Assembly: GCA_021799945.1 (NCBI GenBank)
Contig: JAJYZK010000030.1
Span: forward strand, 7,848-14,460
Direction: 5' to 3'
Origin: Acidobacteriota bacterium
GTDB taxonomy: Bacteria; Acidobacteriota; Terriglobia; Terriglobales; Acidobacteriaceae
DNA: 6,613 nucleotides
Of this stretch, positions 1-6,288 are shown in pieces (the first letter of the stretch is position 1; every line of letters begins with the position of its first letter). A model generated the notes under the pieces. It was not told the DNA's origin and did no database searches. It was given only the letters and a program-made list of their open reading frames with translations. The position numbers and the translations under genes were made by a program.

Positions 1-116
1 CCGGCGTCGAGGGAATTCTCCAGCAGCTCCTTGACCACCGAAGCCGGGCGGTCCACGACTTCGCCGGCGGCGATTTGATTGGCGACCTGATCGGCGAGAA
101 TGCGGATGCGGCCCAT
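1..116 (-). CDS. mutL: DNA mismatch repair protein MutL, N-terminal fragment (38 codons, cut by window edge)
   Basis: MutL is the GHKL-family ATPase that couples MutS mismatch recognition to downstream strand incision and excision in the cytoplasm. Only the first 38 codons are present; the gene continues past base 1. The visible peptide opens MGRIRILADQVANQIAAGEV and continues through VDRPASVVKE to LLENSLDA. This is the near-invariant MutL/PMS start, containing the GHKL ATP-binding motif I. By comparison with E. coli MutL (E29, N33), Glu30 would be the catalytic base and Asn34 the Mg-binding residue. The ATG at 114-116 is supported by an AGGTGA ribosome-binding site 7 nt upstream and by exact alignment with known MutL N-termini. 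It lies downstream of pyk on the same strand across a 236-nt gap, long enough for its own promoter. Identification is very secure; nothing can be said about the rest of the protein. Confidence 0.95.
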   Translation of the reverse strand, partial: MGRIRILADQVANQIAAGEVVDRPASVVKELLENSLDA

Positions 117-123
117 CTGCAGA

Positions 124-132
124 TCACCTTTT
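124..132 (-). promoter_or_regulatory. Ribosome-binding site of mutL
   Basis: On the minus strand the bases read AAAAGGTGA, followed by 7 nt and then the ATG at 116-114. Motif quality and spacing fit a Shine-Dalgarno site and fix the mutL start. Confidence 0.7.
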
Positions 133-158
133 GAGGAAGCTGGGTCAAAACCAGATTA

Positions 159-190
159 GGGGCTGGGTTTGCACGGCGCGCCCAGACCCC
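159..190 (-). terminator. GC-rich hairpin between pyk and mutL, possible terminator or mutL leader structure
   Basis: GGGGCTGGG (159-167) pairs with CCCAGACCCC (181-190), leaving one bulged A and a 13-nt loop. On the minus strand the arm at 159-167 is followed after a short spacer by a GGTTTTG stretch. This resembles a weak intrinsic terminator but lacks a continuous T-tract immediately after the stem. A competing stem exists: gtttgc (167-172) pairs with gcaaac (191-196) and cannot form together with the first. Structure is seen in the sequence; function is inferred. It could equally be a fold of the mutL 5' leader. Confidence 0.3.
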
Positions 191-352
191 GCAAACAGAT
201 CCAGCGCAACCGAGCGCGCTCAGCCGCCGCAGGCGCCCGATCGCGAGACCGTCGGAACGACTTCAGCAGTGCGTCAGAAGGTTCCCGTCGCCGGCGCAGC
301 GCAATCCATGCCGGGGCGAGAGACGATCGCGAGGCGGCCGGCGTGCGGCCTT

Positions 353-1930
353 TCAGGCCTGCGTCCGGGCCAGCCGGGCGCGCTTGGCGGCCTTTTTGGC
401 GCGGGGAATCAGTTTGCTGCGCGCCCGCACCTGCTCCTTCTCGTCGCGCGACTGGCCGGCCTCCGAGATGCTGTCTCCTAGAACGTGAAGCCGCAGGAAG
501 TTGGTCGAGCCGGCCTTGGTGCGCGTGCCGGCGACGATGCCTAAAATCCCCCGCGGCCGCACATAGCCGTTCTCTTCGAGAAGCCGTTCGGCCGTTTCCA
601 CCATCTGTTCGGTGGTCGCCAGCTTGTTGCACAACAGGGGATGCACGCCCCAAAGCAAGGTCATGCGGTTGATGACGACCTCGACGCTGCTCAATCCGAA
701 AATGGGAGACTTCGGACGGTATTTCGAGATTTGTCGGGCCGTGGCTCCGGTCTCGGTGAAGACCGCGATTGCGCTGATGTCCAGGTCGTCGGCGGCGTGG
801 GCCATCGATTCGCAGATGGTTTCCGCCACGGACAGGCGCAGATGGGGCAGGTTGGGCTCGTCTCCAACCCGCGAAATCACGGTCTGGGACTCGGTCTCGA
901 TCACAATCTTCGCCATCATTTTGATGGCCTCGACCGGATACTTGCCGGCGGCCGTCTCCGCCGAGAGCATCACCGCGTCGGTGCCATCGTAAATGGCGTT
1001 GGCGACGTCGCTGGCCTCGGCTCGCGTGGGCCGGGGATTCTCGACCATGGATTCCAGCATCTGAGTGGCCGTAATCACCGGCTTGCGATGCGCCGCGGCC
1101 CGGCGGATGACGTGCTTTTGAATGGCGGGAACCTTTTCGGGGGGCATCTCGACGCCGAGGTCGCCGCGCGCAACCATGACCCCGTCCGCGGCCTCCAGAA
1201 TGCTCTCGAGGTGCTGGATGGCCTGCGGTTTTTCCAGCTTTGCGATGATCCAGGTCTCCGCCCCGAAGCTCGCCACGCGATCGCGGACCAGCAGAACGTC
1301 GTCGGCGGTGCGCACGAAGGAGGCGGCGATGGCGTCCACTCCATTGGCCACGGCAAACTTCAAGTCCTCCTCGTCCTTTTCGGTGAGCGACGGCACGCGA
1401 ACAGCCAATCCCGGCAGGTTGATGCCTTTGTGCTCTCCCAGCATGCCGCCGTTGATCACGTCGCACTCCACGTCCTGCCCGTGTACGGCCACCACCGCAA
1501 GCTCAATCAACCCGTCGGCGAGCAGGATTCGCGCTCCCGGCTCCAGGTTTTCCGCCAGAGTGGGGAAGGTGGTCGCAATGATGGAGGAGGTTCCGGGCAC
1601 GTCGCGTGGAGTGATGGTGAGACGCTGCCCGGACTTAAGCTGCACCGGGATGCGGTTGCGCAACCTGCCGGTACGGATCTTGGGACCCTGCAAGTCGCCC
1701 AGGATGCAGATCGGCTTGCGCTCCTCCAGGGCAACCTTCCGCACCATTTCGATCAGCTTCAGTTTTTGTTCGTGCGTTCCGTGCGAGAAGTTCAGGCGGG
1801 CCACGTCGAGGCCCGCGCGCACGAGTTCGCGGAATACCGGTTCCTGGCCTGACGAGGGACCCAGCGTTGCAACGATTTTGGCGCGGCGGCGAGCCTCGCC
1901 GGAAATCGGATCGAAGTATGGAAGACTCAT
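353..1930 (-). CDS. pyk: Pyruvate kinase with a basic C-terminal tail
   Basis: Catalyses the last glycolytic step, phosphoenolpyruvate + ADP to pyruvate + ATP, in the cytoplasm, normally as a tetramer. The 525-residue product shows the full fold: an A-domain TIM barrel with KIVATLGPSSG (18-28) and ARLNFSHG (44-51), then GDLQGPKIRTG (78-88), a B domain of about 89-180, and the return to the barrel. The family signature IIAKLEKPQAI (228-238) holds the catalytic Lys231 and metal ligand Glu233; RGDLG (255-259) supplies Asp257; ITATQMLESM (286-295) and NPRPTRAE (298-305) follow. The C domain covers about 351-487. Typical bacterial enzymes of this type are about 470-480 residues; here residues ~488-525 form an extra Arg/Lys/Ala-rich tail, far too short to be the PEP-utiliser domain found in Bacillus enzymes. 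The ATG is preceded only by a weak GGGGG Shine-Dalgarno-like run, but the family motif starts at the expected distance. Family identity is certain; the allosteric effector cannot be read from sequence. Confidence 0.97.
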   Translation of the reverse strand: MSLPYFDPISGEARRRAKIVATLGPSSGQEPVFRELVRAGLDVARLNFSHGTHEQKLKLIEMVRKVALEERKPICILGDLQGPKIRTGRLRNRIPVQLKSGQRLTITPRDVPGTSSIIATTFPTLAENLEPGARILLADGLIELAVVAVHGQDVECDVINGGMLGEHKGINLPGLAVRVPSLTEKDEEDLKFAVANGVDAIAASFVRTADDVLLVRDRVASFGAETWIIAKLEKPQAIQHLESILEAADGVMVARGDLGVEMPPEKVPAIQKHVIRRAAAHRKPVITATQMLESMVENPRPTRAEASDVANAIYDGTDAVMLSAETAAGKYPVEAIKMMAKIVIETESQTVISRVGDEPNLPHLRLSVAETICESMAHAADDLDISAIAVFTETGATARQISKYRPKSPIFGLSSVEVVINRMTLLWGVHPLLCNKLATTEQMVETAERLLEENGYVRPRGILGIVAGTRTKAGSTNFLRLHVLGDSISEAGQSRDEKEQVRARSKLIPRAKKAAKRARLARTQA

Positions 1931-1951
1931 TGAACCCCCGGGAGCGCGACT

Positions 1952-1978
1952 CTGGGTGGCGGTGTCGCCACCACCCAG
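1952..1978 (-). repeat. Inverted repeat in the 79-nt gap between the YihY-family gene and pyk
   Basis: CTGGGTGG (1952-1959) and CCACCCAG (1971-1978) form a perfect 8-bp GC-rich stem around an 11-nt loop. The loop can pair further (GGCG with CGCC) if a 3-nt bulge is allowed. It lies 31 nt downstream of the YihY-family stop (2010-2012) and 21 nt before the pyk start, leaving just enough room for a pyk ribosome-binding site. No T-tract follows on either strand. It could be a factor-assisted 3'-end structure for the upstream gene or a pyk leader hairpin. Confidence 0.45.
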
Positions 1979-2009
1979 TCATTCTACTCGCAGATTCGCC
2001 GGGCCATAC

Positions 2010-2897
2010 TCACGAGGGTCCATCGGCCGAAGCTGCGGCCGGCTCGAGCGCCGATTTGCGGGGGGCGCGCTCCATTTTCGGAAAGAACTGGGCATTGACC
2101 TCCGCGCCGAACAGGACGCTCAGCGAGGCGATATAGAGCCAGACCAGGGTAGCGACCACGGCGCCCAATGGACCGTAAATCACCGAATAATCGGCGAAAC
2201 GCGTCAGGTAGAAACCGAAGCCCAGGGTGGCGAGAAACCAGATGGTCGCCGCCCCCAGCGCGCCCGGAAGCACATGCTTCCAATGACTCCGCCGCGACGA
2301 GCCGAAATGATAGATAAAGGTTAGCACCAGAACGGTCGTGCTGATGCCGATGCTCCAGCGCAAGAAGCGCCAGGCCAGCAGCACGTACTTGCCGATGGCG
2401 TGATCCGTGTTGGAGATCACCCAGACTTCAATCTGATGCCCGAAGGCGACCAGGACGGTTGCGCAGCCCATCGGCACCAGGCAGCAGGGAATCATCGCCA
2501 CGGCGATCAGCCGCTCGATCCAGAAACTCCAATCCCTGCGGGGCAGACCATAGGCCCTTCGGAAGCCCTCCATGAGCGAGAGCATGACGCCCATGGCCGC
2601 GAACAGGCTCACCGCGATGGCCGAGACGACCGCCTGCTCGGAACGGGCCTTTTTCGTCGTGAAATAAATCTGCAACAGTGTGATGGTGTCGGGCGGGAGC
2701 AGGTCGGCCAGCCCCGCGCGCACCTCTCCGCGCAGAGTGTCCGAGGCCGGGGAGAGCGCGATCAACGTGGTGAGCACCAGAATAGTGGGGAACAGGAACA
2801 GCATCGCTGAGAAGGCGGCAGCCTTCGCCGATCCCATAACGTCATGGGAGAACATACTCACCAGCGCGCGCCGGAATGTCTGGAGGCCGCGATTCAT
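2010..2897 (-). CDS. YihY/BrkB-family inner-membrane protein
   Basis: A 295-residue polytopic membrane protein of the YihY/UPF0761 family. The family was once mislabelled ribonuclease BN and includes Bordetella BrkB, linked to serum resistance; its biochemical role is unsettled. Six hydrophobic segments are visible at about 25-48, 88-109, 128-152, 171-197, 208-230 and 239-266, as usual for the family. The early AAAFSAMLFLFPTILVL (26-42) matches the family's 'a.a.S.lfPl.l' start. The hallmark C-terminal block YGPLGAVVATLVWLYIASLS followed by GAEVNAQF (241-271) is well conserved. A short polar, Ala/Pro-rich tail follows. I keep the ATG at 2895-2897 because a TAA lies in frame just upstream (no longer start is possible). 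Its Shine-Dalgarno is poor, so Met15 or Met21 could be the true start without harming the first membrane segment. It is divergent from the AssT-like gene and co-directional with pyk. Confidence 0.9.
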   Translation of the reverse strand: MNRGLQTFRRALVSMFSHDVMGSAKAAAFSAMLFLFPTILVLTTLIALSPASDTLRGEVRAGLADLLPPDTITLLQIYFTTKKARSEQAVVSAIAVSLFAAMGVMLSLMEGFRRAYGLPRRDWSFWIERLIAVAMIPCCLVPMGCATVLVAFGHQIEVWVISNTDHAIGKYVLLAWRFLRWSIGISTTVLVLTFIYHFGSSRRSHWKHVLPGALGAATIWFLATLGFGFYLTRFADYSVIYGPLGAVVATLVWLYIASLSVLFGAEVNAQFFPKMERAPRKSALEPAAASADGPS

Positions 2898-2938
2898 TAC
2901 GATGGAAGGTTACATGAAGCCACGGTGGCGAGCCACCG

Positions 2939-2959
2939 CCGGTTCGGCTCCGGTTCGGC
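2939..2959. repeat. Tandem 10-bp direct repeat with 11-bp period
   Basis: Two identical copies of ccggttcggc are separated by one T, so equivalent bases fall on the same face of the DNA helix. That arrangement fits two adjacent protein-binding half sites, but simple GC-rich repetition is also possible. Confidence 0.55.
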
Positions 2960-3084
2960 GGCCGCTCTCAGCGTGAGATGATGTTCGGTTGAGGGAGCGG
3001 AGGATCCGACCGCCGTCGCCGGCGGGCAGCTCGCCCGTTTCTCCCGGAGGACGCGGCGGCCTTCCTCGCTTTCTCTGTATTCTT

Positions 3085-3091
3085 AGGGGAG
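3085..3091 (+). promoter_or_regulatory. Ribosome-binding site selecting the ATG of the AssT-like lipoprotein
   Basis: AGGGGAG lies 8 nt before the ATG at 3100. It decides the start: the frame stays open upstream to a TTG at 2989, but those extra 37 codons encode an Arg/Pro-rich stretch that would bury the lipoprotein signal peptide. Confidence 0.75.
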
Positions 3092-3099
3092 TCGCCGGA

Positions 3100-5694
3100 A
3101 TGAAGACCCGAATATGTCCACCCTGCTCCGGGGCCTCCGCTCTGAACATCGCAGCCGGTCTTCTTGGCGCGCTTCTGGCGGCCCTTGTCTCCGGCTGTGG
3201 AGGCGGCAAGGCCGATTTTTCGCTCGTCGTTTCTCCCCCCGCCATTCAGGCCCTGGTGGGTGGCGCGAGCCCGCAGTTCACCGTGACGGCGTTGGCCCGC
3301 AACGGCTTTAAGGGCACAGTCAGCGCGACGATAAGCGGGCTCCCGGCCGGGGTTACGGCCTCGCCGACGACGTTTCCCCTGACCGGGGGATCGGTGCAGC
3401 AGGTAAACCTGGCCGTGGCCTCCTCCGCCCATCCGGGAACGACGGTCCTCACCGTGACTGGAGCCTCCGGGGCGCTCCAGCACACTGCGGCCGAGTCCTT
3501 GACGGTGAACACCGCGGCCTCCCAGCCGGATTTCACCCTGACGGCGACGCCGGCCTCCTTGGCCTTGAGCGCCGGAGGCGCGGCCGGGCAGTTGATCGTT
3601 TCCGCCTCGGCGGTCAACGGCTTCAGCGGGCCGGTTGCAGTGACCCTGAGCGGGCTGCCCGCCGGGCTCCAAGCGACCCCGTCCACGCTTTCCCTCACTC
3701 CGGGATCGACCAAGGCGATCAACATCGCCGCGAGCCCGCAGGCCCTGGAGGGCAGGGCGACGATCACCTTGACCGGAGCGTCGTCCGGAGCGTCCGGGAG
3801 TCTGTCGCATTCGGCCCTCGCCTTTGTGACGGTATCCTCGGCGATTGCGCCGACCGCCAATGCCTCCCTCAGCGCTTCGATCTACGATTTCGGCAACGAC
3901 TTGGTGAACAATGCTCGGACCGAGCCGGTGGTGACGGTAACCAACACCGGCGCCGGAATTCTCTATCTCAATCCGGTGGTGAGCGGGAGCCCGGATTTCT
4001 TTGCGGCGCCCGGCGGAAGCTGCGGCGCGCAGCTTGCGCCGGGGGCGAGCTGCGACATTCTGGCGACCTATAATCCGGTGACGGCCTCGGTTCCCGCCGC
4101 GCAATCGGCGCTTCTCAATCTGGATTTCACCAATGTTCCCGCCGGGGCCCCGCAGACGATGCAGCTCTCGGGAATCTCCTCGGCCATGCCTCTGGGACAG
4201 GTGACCGGCACGAACAACCCGCAGGTGGCCCTGTACACCATGACGCTGCCCTTTCCGGGGAGCATGACGGTGAACTTCGGAACAACCACCAGTTACGGTC
4301 AGACGACCTGGACGCAGTCGGCGCAGACCGCAGGCGGGCAAGTCTCCATTTATGTGGCGGGCATGCTGGCCAGCACGGCGTACCACATGCAGGCGACCGT
4401 GAATTTCACAAATGGCGTCACGGCTCATGACGTGGATCACACCTTCACTACGGGGGCCGTGCCGTCCTGGATGGTTCCGACCCTGACCGCCGGCGCCAGT
4501 TCGGGGATGACCCCGCAGCCGGGCCTGGAGATGCTGGACGCCGTGCTGGGCAATCCCAGCGGGCTTTTGGTGACGGATCTAACCGGGAACGTGCTCTGGA
4601 CCTATGCAGACCCCGACAATGGCGCCCGGATCGTGATTGACGGAGTCAAGATGCTGCCCAACGGGGATCTGCTCATGGTCATCGGCCCCATCTCGTCGGC
4701 GGCGCTCGGCGGTCCGCCCCCGCCGCCGAGCTACAACCTGATTCGCGAGGTCACCTTGGCCGGAGATACGGTCCGCCAAATCTCGATCGCCACGCTGAAC
4801 AAGGAGTTGGCCTCGGCCACCTGTAATGAGTGCAACGTGACGCTGCAGAACTTTCACCATGACGTGACTCCCCTGCCCAATGGTCACTGGTTGGTTCTTT
4901 CCAACACCTTGATGGGGTTGTCGTCGACGACCACGCCCGCGTTGACCAACGAGCCTGCACAGGTGGTTTTGGGAGACGTGGTGGTCGATCTGGACCAGAA
5001 TCTGCAGCCGGTCTGGGCCTGGAACGAGTTCAATCATCTGAACCCCAACCGGCACCCCATGAATTTCCCCGACTGGACGCACAGCAACGCCGTGCTGTAC
5101 TCGCCCGACGACGGGAACATCCTGGTCTCCATCCGGCATCAGAACTGGATCGTTAAGGTGAACTACGCCAATGGCACGGGAGCGGGCAATATTCTCTGGT
5201 ATCTCGGTTACCAGGGGACGTTCACCCTGAAGAATGGAGTCAGCCCCACGGATTGGCAGTATGCCCAGCATGGCCCGTCTTTCTTCAGCACGAATACCAC
5301 CGGGGTCTTTTCTCTGGGCGTGATGGACAACGGAGACGACCGGGTTTTCCCCACCGGCGTGACCTGCGGCAGCGCGGGAGCGCCCCCCTGTCTTTACTCG
5401 ACGGTGCCGGTCTGGCAGATCGATGAAAGCGCCAAAACGGCGACCCTGACCTTCCACCAGATTCTGCCGCCAGGCCTGTACAACAGCTACGGAGGAAATG
5501 CCGAGGGGATGGCCAACGGCGACGTGGAATACGACCTGTGCGAGGTGGGCTCGGGCACGCCCGAATCCTATGTGTTCGAAGTTACTCCGGACAGCACGCC
5601 GCAGACGGTATGGGAAATGCACATTACGCAAACCAACTTGTATCGCGCATTTCGCATACCGGGCTTCTATCCGGGGGGACCGCCATGGCCGTAG
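3100..5694 (+). CDS. Multidomain lipoprotein with arylsulfate sulfotransferase (AssT-type) beta-propeller
   Basis: Predicted 864-residue envelope lipoprotein. Signal peptide 1-32 ends in the lipobox LVSGC, with Cys33 as the lipid attachment site and a GGGK linker after it. Two Ig-like repeats follow (about 38-142 and 143-247). A choice-of-anchor-D/ASH-type domain comes next (about 254-361; motifs YDFGNDLVNN, VTNTGAG, FTNVP). A further beta-sandwich (about 364-455) corresponds to the N-terminal sandwich of AssT enzymes. The rest, about 456-864, reads as the AssT six-bladed propeller: NFHHDVTPLPNGHWLVLS (His586/587), WTHSNAVLYSPDDGNILVSIR (His661, Arg679), QYAQHGP (His724) and MDNGDDR (742-748). 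E. coli AssT uses His252, His356, Arg374 and the sulfated His436; the 18-residue His-to-Arg spacing is identical here. Such enzymes move sulfate between phenolic esters without PAPS. Close cysteine pairs Cys575/Cys578 and Cys756/Cys764 suggest disulfides. A proline run (539-543) marks an exposed loop. Substrate is unknown; a structural role with residual propeller is a weaker alternative. Confidence 0.85.
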   Translation: MKTRICPPCSGASALNIAAGLLGALLAALVSGCGGGKADFSLVVSPPAIQALVGGASPQFTVTALARNGFKGTVSATISGLPAGVTASPTTFPLTGGSVQQVNLAVASSAHPGTTVLTVTGASGALQHTAAESLTVNTAASQPDFTLTATPASLALSAGGAAGQLIVSASAVNGFSGPVAVTLSGLPAGLQATPSTLSLTPGSTKAINIAASPQALEGRATITLTGASSGASGSLSHSALAFVTVSSAIAPTANASLSASIYDFGNDLVNNARTEPVVTVTNTGAGILYLNPVVSGSPDFFAAPGGSCGAQLAPGASCDILATYNPVTASVPAAQSALLNLDFTNVPAGAPQTMQLSGISSAMPLGQVTGTNNPQVALYTMTLPFPGSMTVNFGTTTSYGQTTWTQSAQTAGGQVSIYVAGMLASTAYHMQATVNFTNGVTAHDVDHTFTTGAVPSWMVPTLTAGASSGMTPQPGLEMLDAVLGNPSGLLVTDLTGNVLWTYADPDNGARIVIDGVKMLPNGDLLMVIGPISSAALGGPPPPPSYNLIREVTLAGDTVRQISIATLNKELASATCNECNVTLQNFHHDVTPLPNGHWLVLSNTLMGLSSTTTPALTNEPAQVVLGDVVVDLDQNLQPVWAWNEFNHLNPNRHPMNFPDWTHSNAVLYSPDDGNILVSIRHQNWIVKVNYANGTGAGNILWYLGYQGTFTLKNGVSPTDWQYAQHGPSFFSTNTTGVFSLGVMDNGDDRVFPTGVTCGSAGAPPCLYSTVPVWQIDESAKTATLTFHQILPPGLYNSYGGNAEGMANGDVEYDLCEVGSGTPESYVFEVTPDSTPQTVWEMHITQTNLYRAFRIPGFYPGGPPWP
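3211..3840 (+). repeat. Two tandem Ig-like repeat units within the AssT-like lipoprotein
   Basis: Residues about 38-142 and 143-247 align as two copies of one roughly 105-residue unit. Shared landmarks in order are DFSLVVSP / DFTLTATP at the start, NGFKGTVSATISGLPAGV / NGFSGPVAVTLSGLPAGL in the middle, and VLTVTGAS / TITLTGAS near the end. Protein identity is clear but the DNA has diverged, so the duplication is not recent. Such units act as spacers or adhesion modules on many secreted Acidobacteriota proteins (family knowledge; role here inferred). Confidence 0.75.
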
Positions 5695-5696
5695 CG

Positions 5697-5708
5697 GCCG
5701 GCGCCGGC
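5697..5708. repeat. 12-bp GC palindrome just after the AssT-like stop codon
   Basis: gccggcgccggc is a perfect palindrome starting 2 nt after the TAG, in the 57-nt gap between two convergent genes. A T6 run (5748-5753) lies about 40 nt further on, too far for a classical intrinsic terminator. As RNA it has no room for a hairpin loop without breaking pairs. It may contribute to termination between the converging genes or be chance in GC-rich DNA. Confidence 0.3.
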
Positions 5709-5751
5709 AATCCGGAGCGCGGGACGGGTCAGGACGAGATGGGAAGCTTTT

Positions 5752-6282
5752 TTACCTCTGTGGCTTCCACCGGGTCAAAAAGCTGGTGACGGAGGCCGAG
5801 TCCATCCTGCTCATGGCCTCGAATTCGCCTCCCCGCTGGCTGTAGAGCAGCCGGCCATCCGCGGTGAGCACAGCCAGCGCCGGCACGCCTTTCTTCAGCG
5901 GAATGCCGTAATTTGCGGCCAGATCGAGATTCTGGTCGTACTCGCCGATATTCACGCGCACCAGCACAAAACCGTCCTGCAGCAGGGGCAGATTCTGCGC
6001 ATCGTGAAAATAGATATCGAGAACGTGGCAGTCGATGCACCAGTTGCCGCCAAAATCGACGATCACCCGTTTCCGCTCGCGTTTTGCCTGGGCCAGCGCG
6101 CTCTTCAGGTCCGTCTGCGCCTCACCGGGATCGGGATAGATGTCGGCCACCGCGGCCAGCGCCGAGGCCCCGCGCATCCCGTGGACCCCCATGCCGGGCC
6201 AAAGCCAGTTGATGGCCAGCAAAAGAGCCAGCAGCAAGCCGGTTGCGGCTAGGAGCGTCCTGGGGTTGTGCGTCGGTCTCAC
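5752..6282 (-). CDS. Membrane-anchored thioredoxin-fold protein with a WCIDC motif
   Basis: A 176-residue predicted thiol-disulfide protein, probably facing the periplasm. Residues 9-28 form an uncleaved signal anchor or signal peptide (TLLAATGLLLALLLAINWLW). A linker leads to a thioredoxin-like domain of about 52-172: VIVDFGGNWCIDC (73-85) holds the redox pair Cys82-Ile-Asp-Cys85, and KGVPALAVLTADGRLLYSQRG (131-151) supplies the cis-proline Pro134 and the following strands. The pattern, with HVLDIYFHD after the CxxC, fits the thioredoxin_7 / DsbD-gamma-like group more than classical cytoplasmic thioredoxin. The start is GTG (6280-6282), chosen because AAAGGAGA sits 7 nt upstream. The gene converges on the AssT-like gene and lies 91 nt downstream of another minus-strand gene, so it may be transcribed with that one or from a local promoter. 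Whether it reduces, oxidises or relays electrons cannot be told from sequence. Confidence 0.85.
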   Translation of the reverse strand: MRPTHNPRTLLAATGLLLALLLAINWLWPGMGVHGMRGASALAAVADIYPDPGEAQTDLKSALAQAKRERKRVIVDFGGNWCIDCHVLDIYFHDAQNLPLLQDGFVLVRVNIGEYDQNLDLAANYGIPLKKGVPALAVLTADGRLLYSQRGGEFEAMSRMDSASVTSFLTRWKPQR

Positions 6283-6288
6283 GGAAGA

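Larger units (their letters stand above)
117..352 (-). other. pyk-mutL intergenic region (236 nt), no gene found
   Basis: This spacer separates the pyk stop from the mutL start. Frames open through it on both strands are continuations of high-GC shadow frames and encode nothing recognisable (compositionally biased, Arg/Ala/Pro-rich). I see no tRNA or known small-RNA fold. It holds an inverted repeat at 159-190 (separate entry) and a 10-bp direct repeat, cgatcgcgag, at 238-247 and 324-333. The length is enough for pyk termination and an independent mutL promoter, but I cannot point to convincing -35/-10 boxes. Confidence 0.5.
2898..3099. promoter_or_regulatory. Divergent intergenic region between the YihY-family gene and the AssT-like gene
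   Basis: This 202-nt spacer must carry the promoters of both divergently transcribed genes. Near the YihY side it contains a short hairpin, CGGTGGC/GCCACCG (2923-2929 and 2932-2938). Immediately after is a direct repeat, ccggttcggc, at 2939-2948 and 2950-2959, one helical turn (11 bp) apart, with a partial third copy, gttcggtt, at 2983-2990. CCGCCG (2936-2941) and CGGCGG (2956-2961) flank the repeat symmetrically. I could not assign confident sigma-70 boxes; an AT-richer patch, TCTGTATTCTTA (3074-3085), sits just before the plus-strand start. Function as an operator is inferred from position only. Confidence 0.45.

Noticed and set aside
238..333. cgatcgcgag direct repeat in the pyk-mutL gap as a mobile-element or CRISPR footprint
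   Set aside because: Only two short copies of a GC-rich decamer, with no regular spacing, target-site duplication or transposase; most likely chance.
156..1466. 436-codon minus-strand frame overlapping pyk in another frame
   Set aside because: Same strand but wrong frame of a complete pyruvate kinase; the Arg/Gly/His-rich translation is a frame shadow and not evidence of a frameshifted gene.
641..1852. 403-codon plus-strand open frame antisense to pyk
   Set aside because: Lies wholly opposite conserved pyruvate kinase motifs. The translation is Gly/His/Arg-rich and resembles nothing known.
1122..2324. 400-codon plus-strand frame running across pyk, the spacer and the YihY-family gene
   Set aside because: It spans two real minus-strand genes and the gap between them, with Ser/Arg/Pro-rich shadow composition and no domain.
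2989..3099. TTG-initiated N-terminal extension of the AssT-like protein
   Set aside because: It would put 37 Arg/Pro-rich residues ahead of a proper lipoprotein signal peptide. The ATG at 3100 has a well-spaced AGGGGAG and restores the signal peptide to the N-terminus.
2968..4440. 490-codon minus-strand open frame opposite the AssT-like gene
   Set aside because: Its translation is Arg/Gly/His-rich with no recognisable domain, and it lies antisense to a well-supported lipoprotein with signal peptide and conserved domains. It is a high-GC shadow frame.
4579..5631. 350-codon minus-strand open frame opposite the propeller domain
   Set aside because: No motif, biased composition, and complete overlap with the conserved AssT-type catalytic region on the other strand.
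5748..5753. T6 run between the convergent genes as an intrinsic terminator
   Set aside because: No stable GC stem directly precedes it on the plus strand; the nearest palindrome is about 40 nt away and has no loop.
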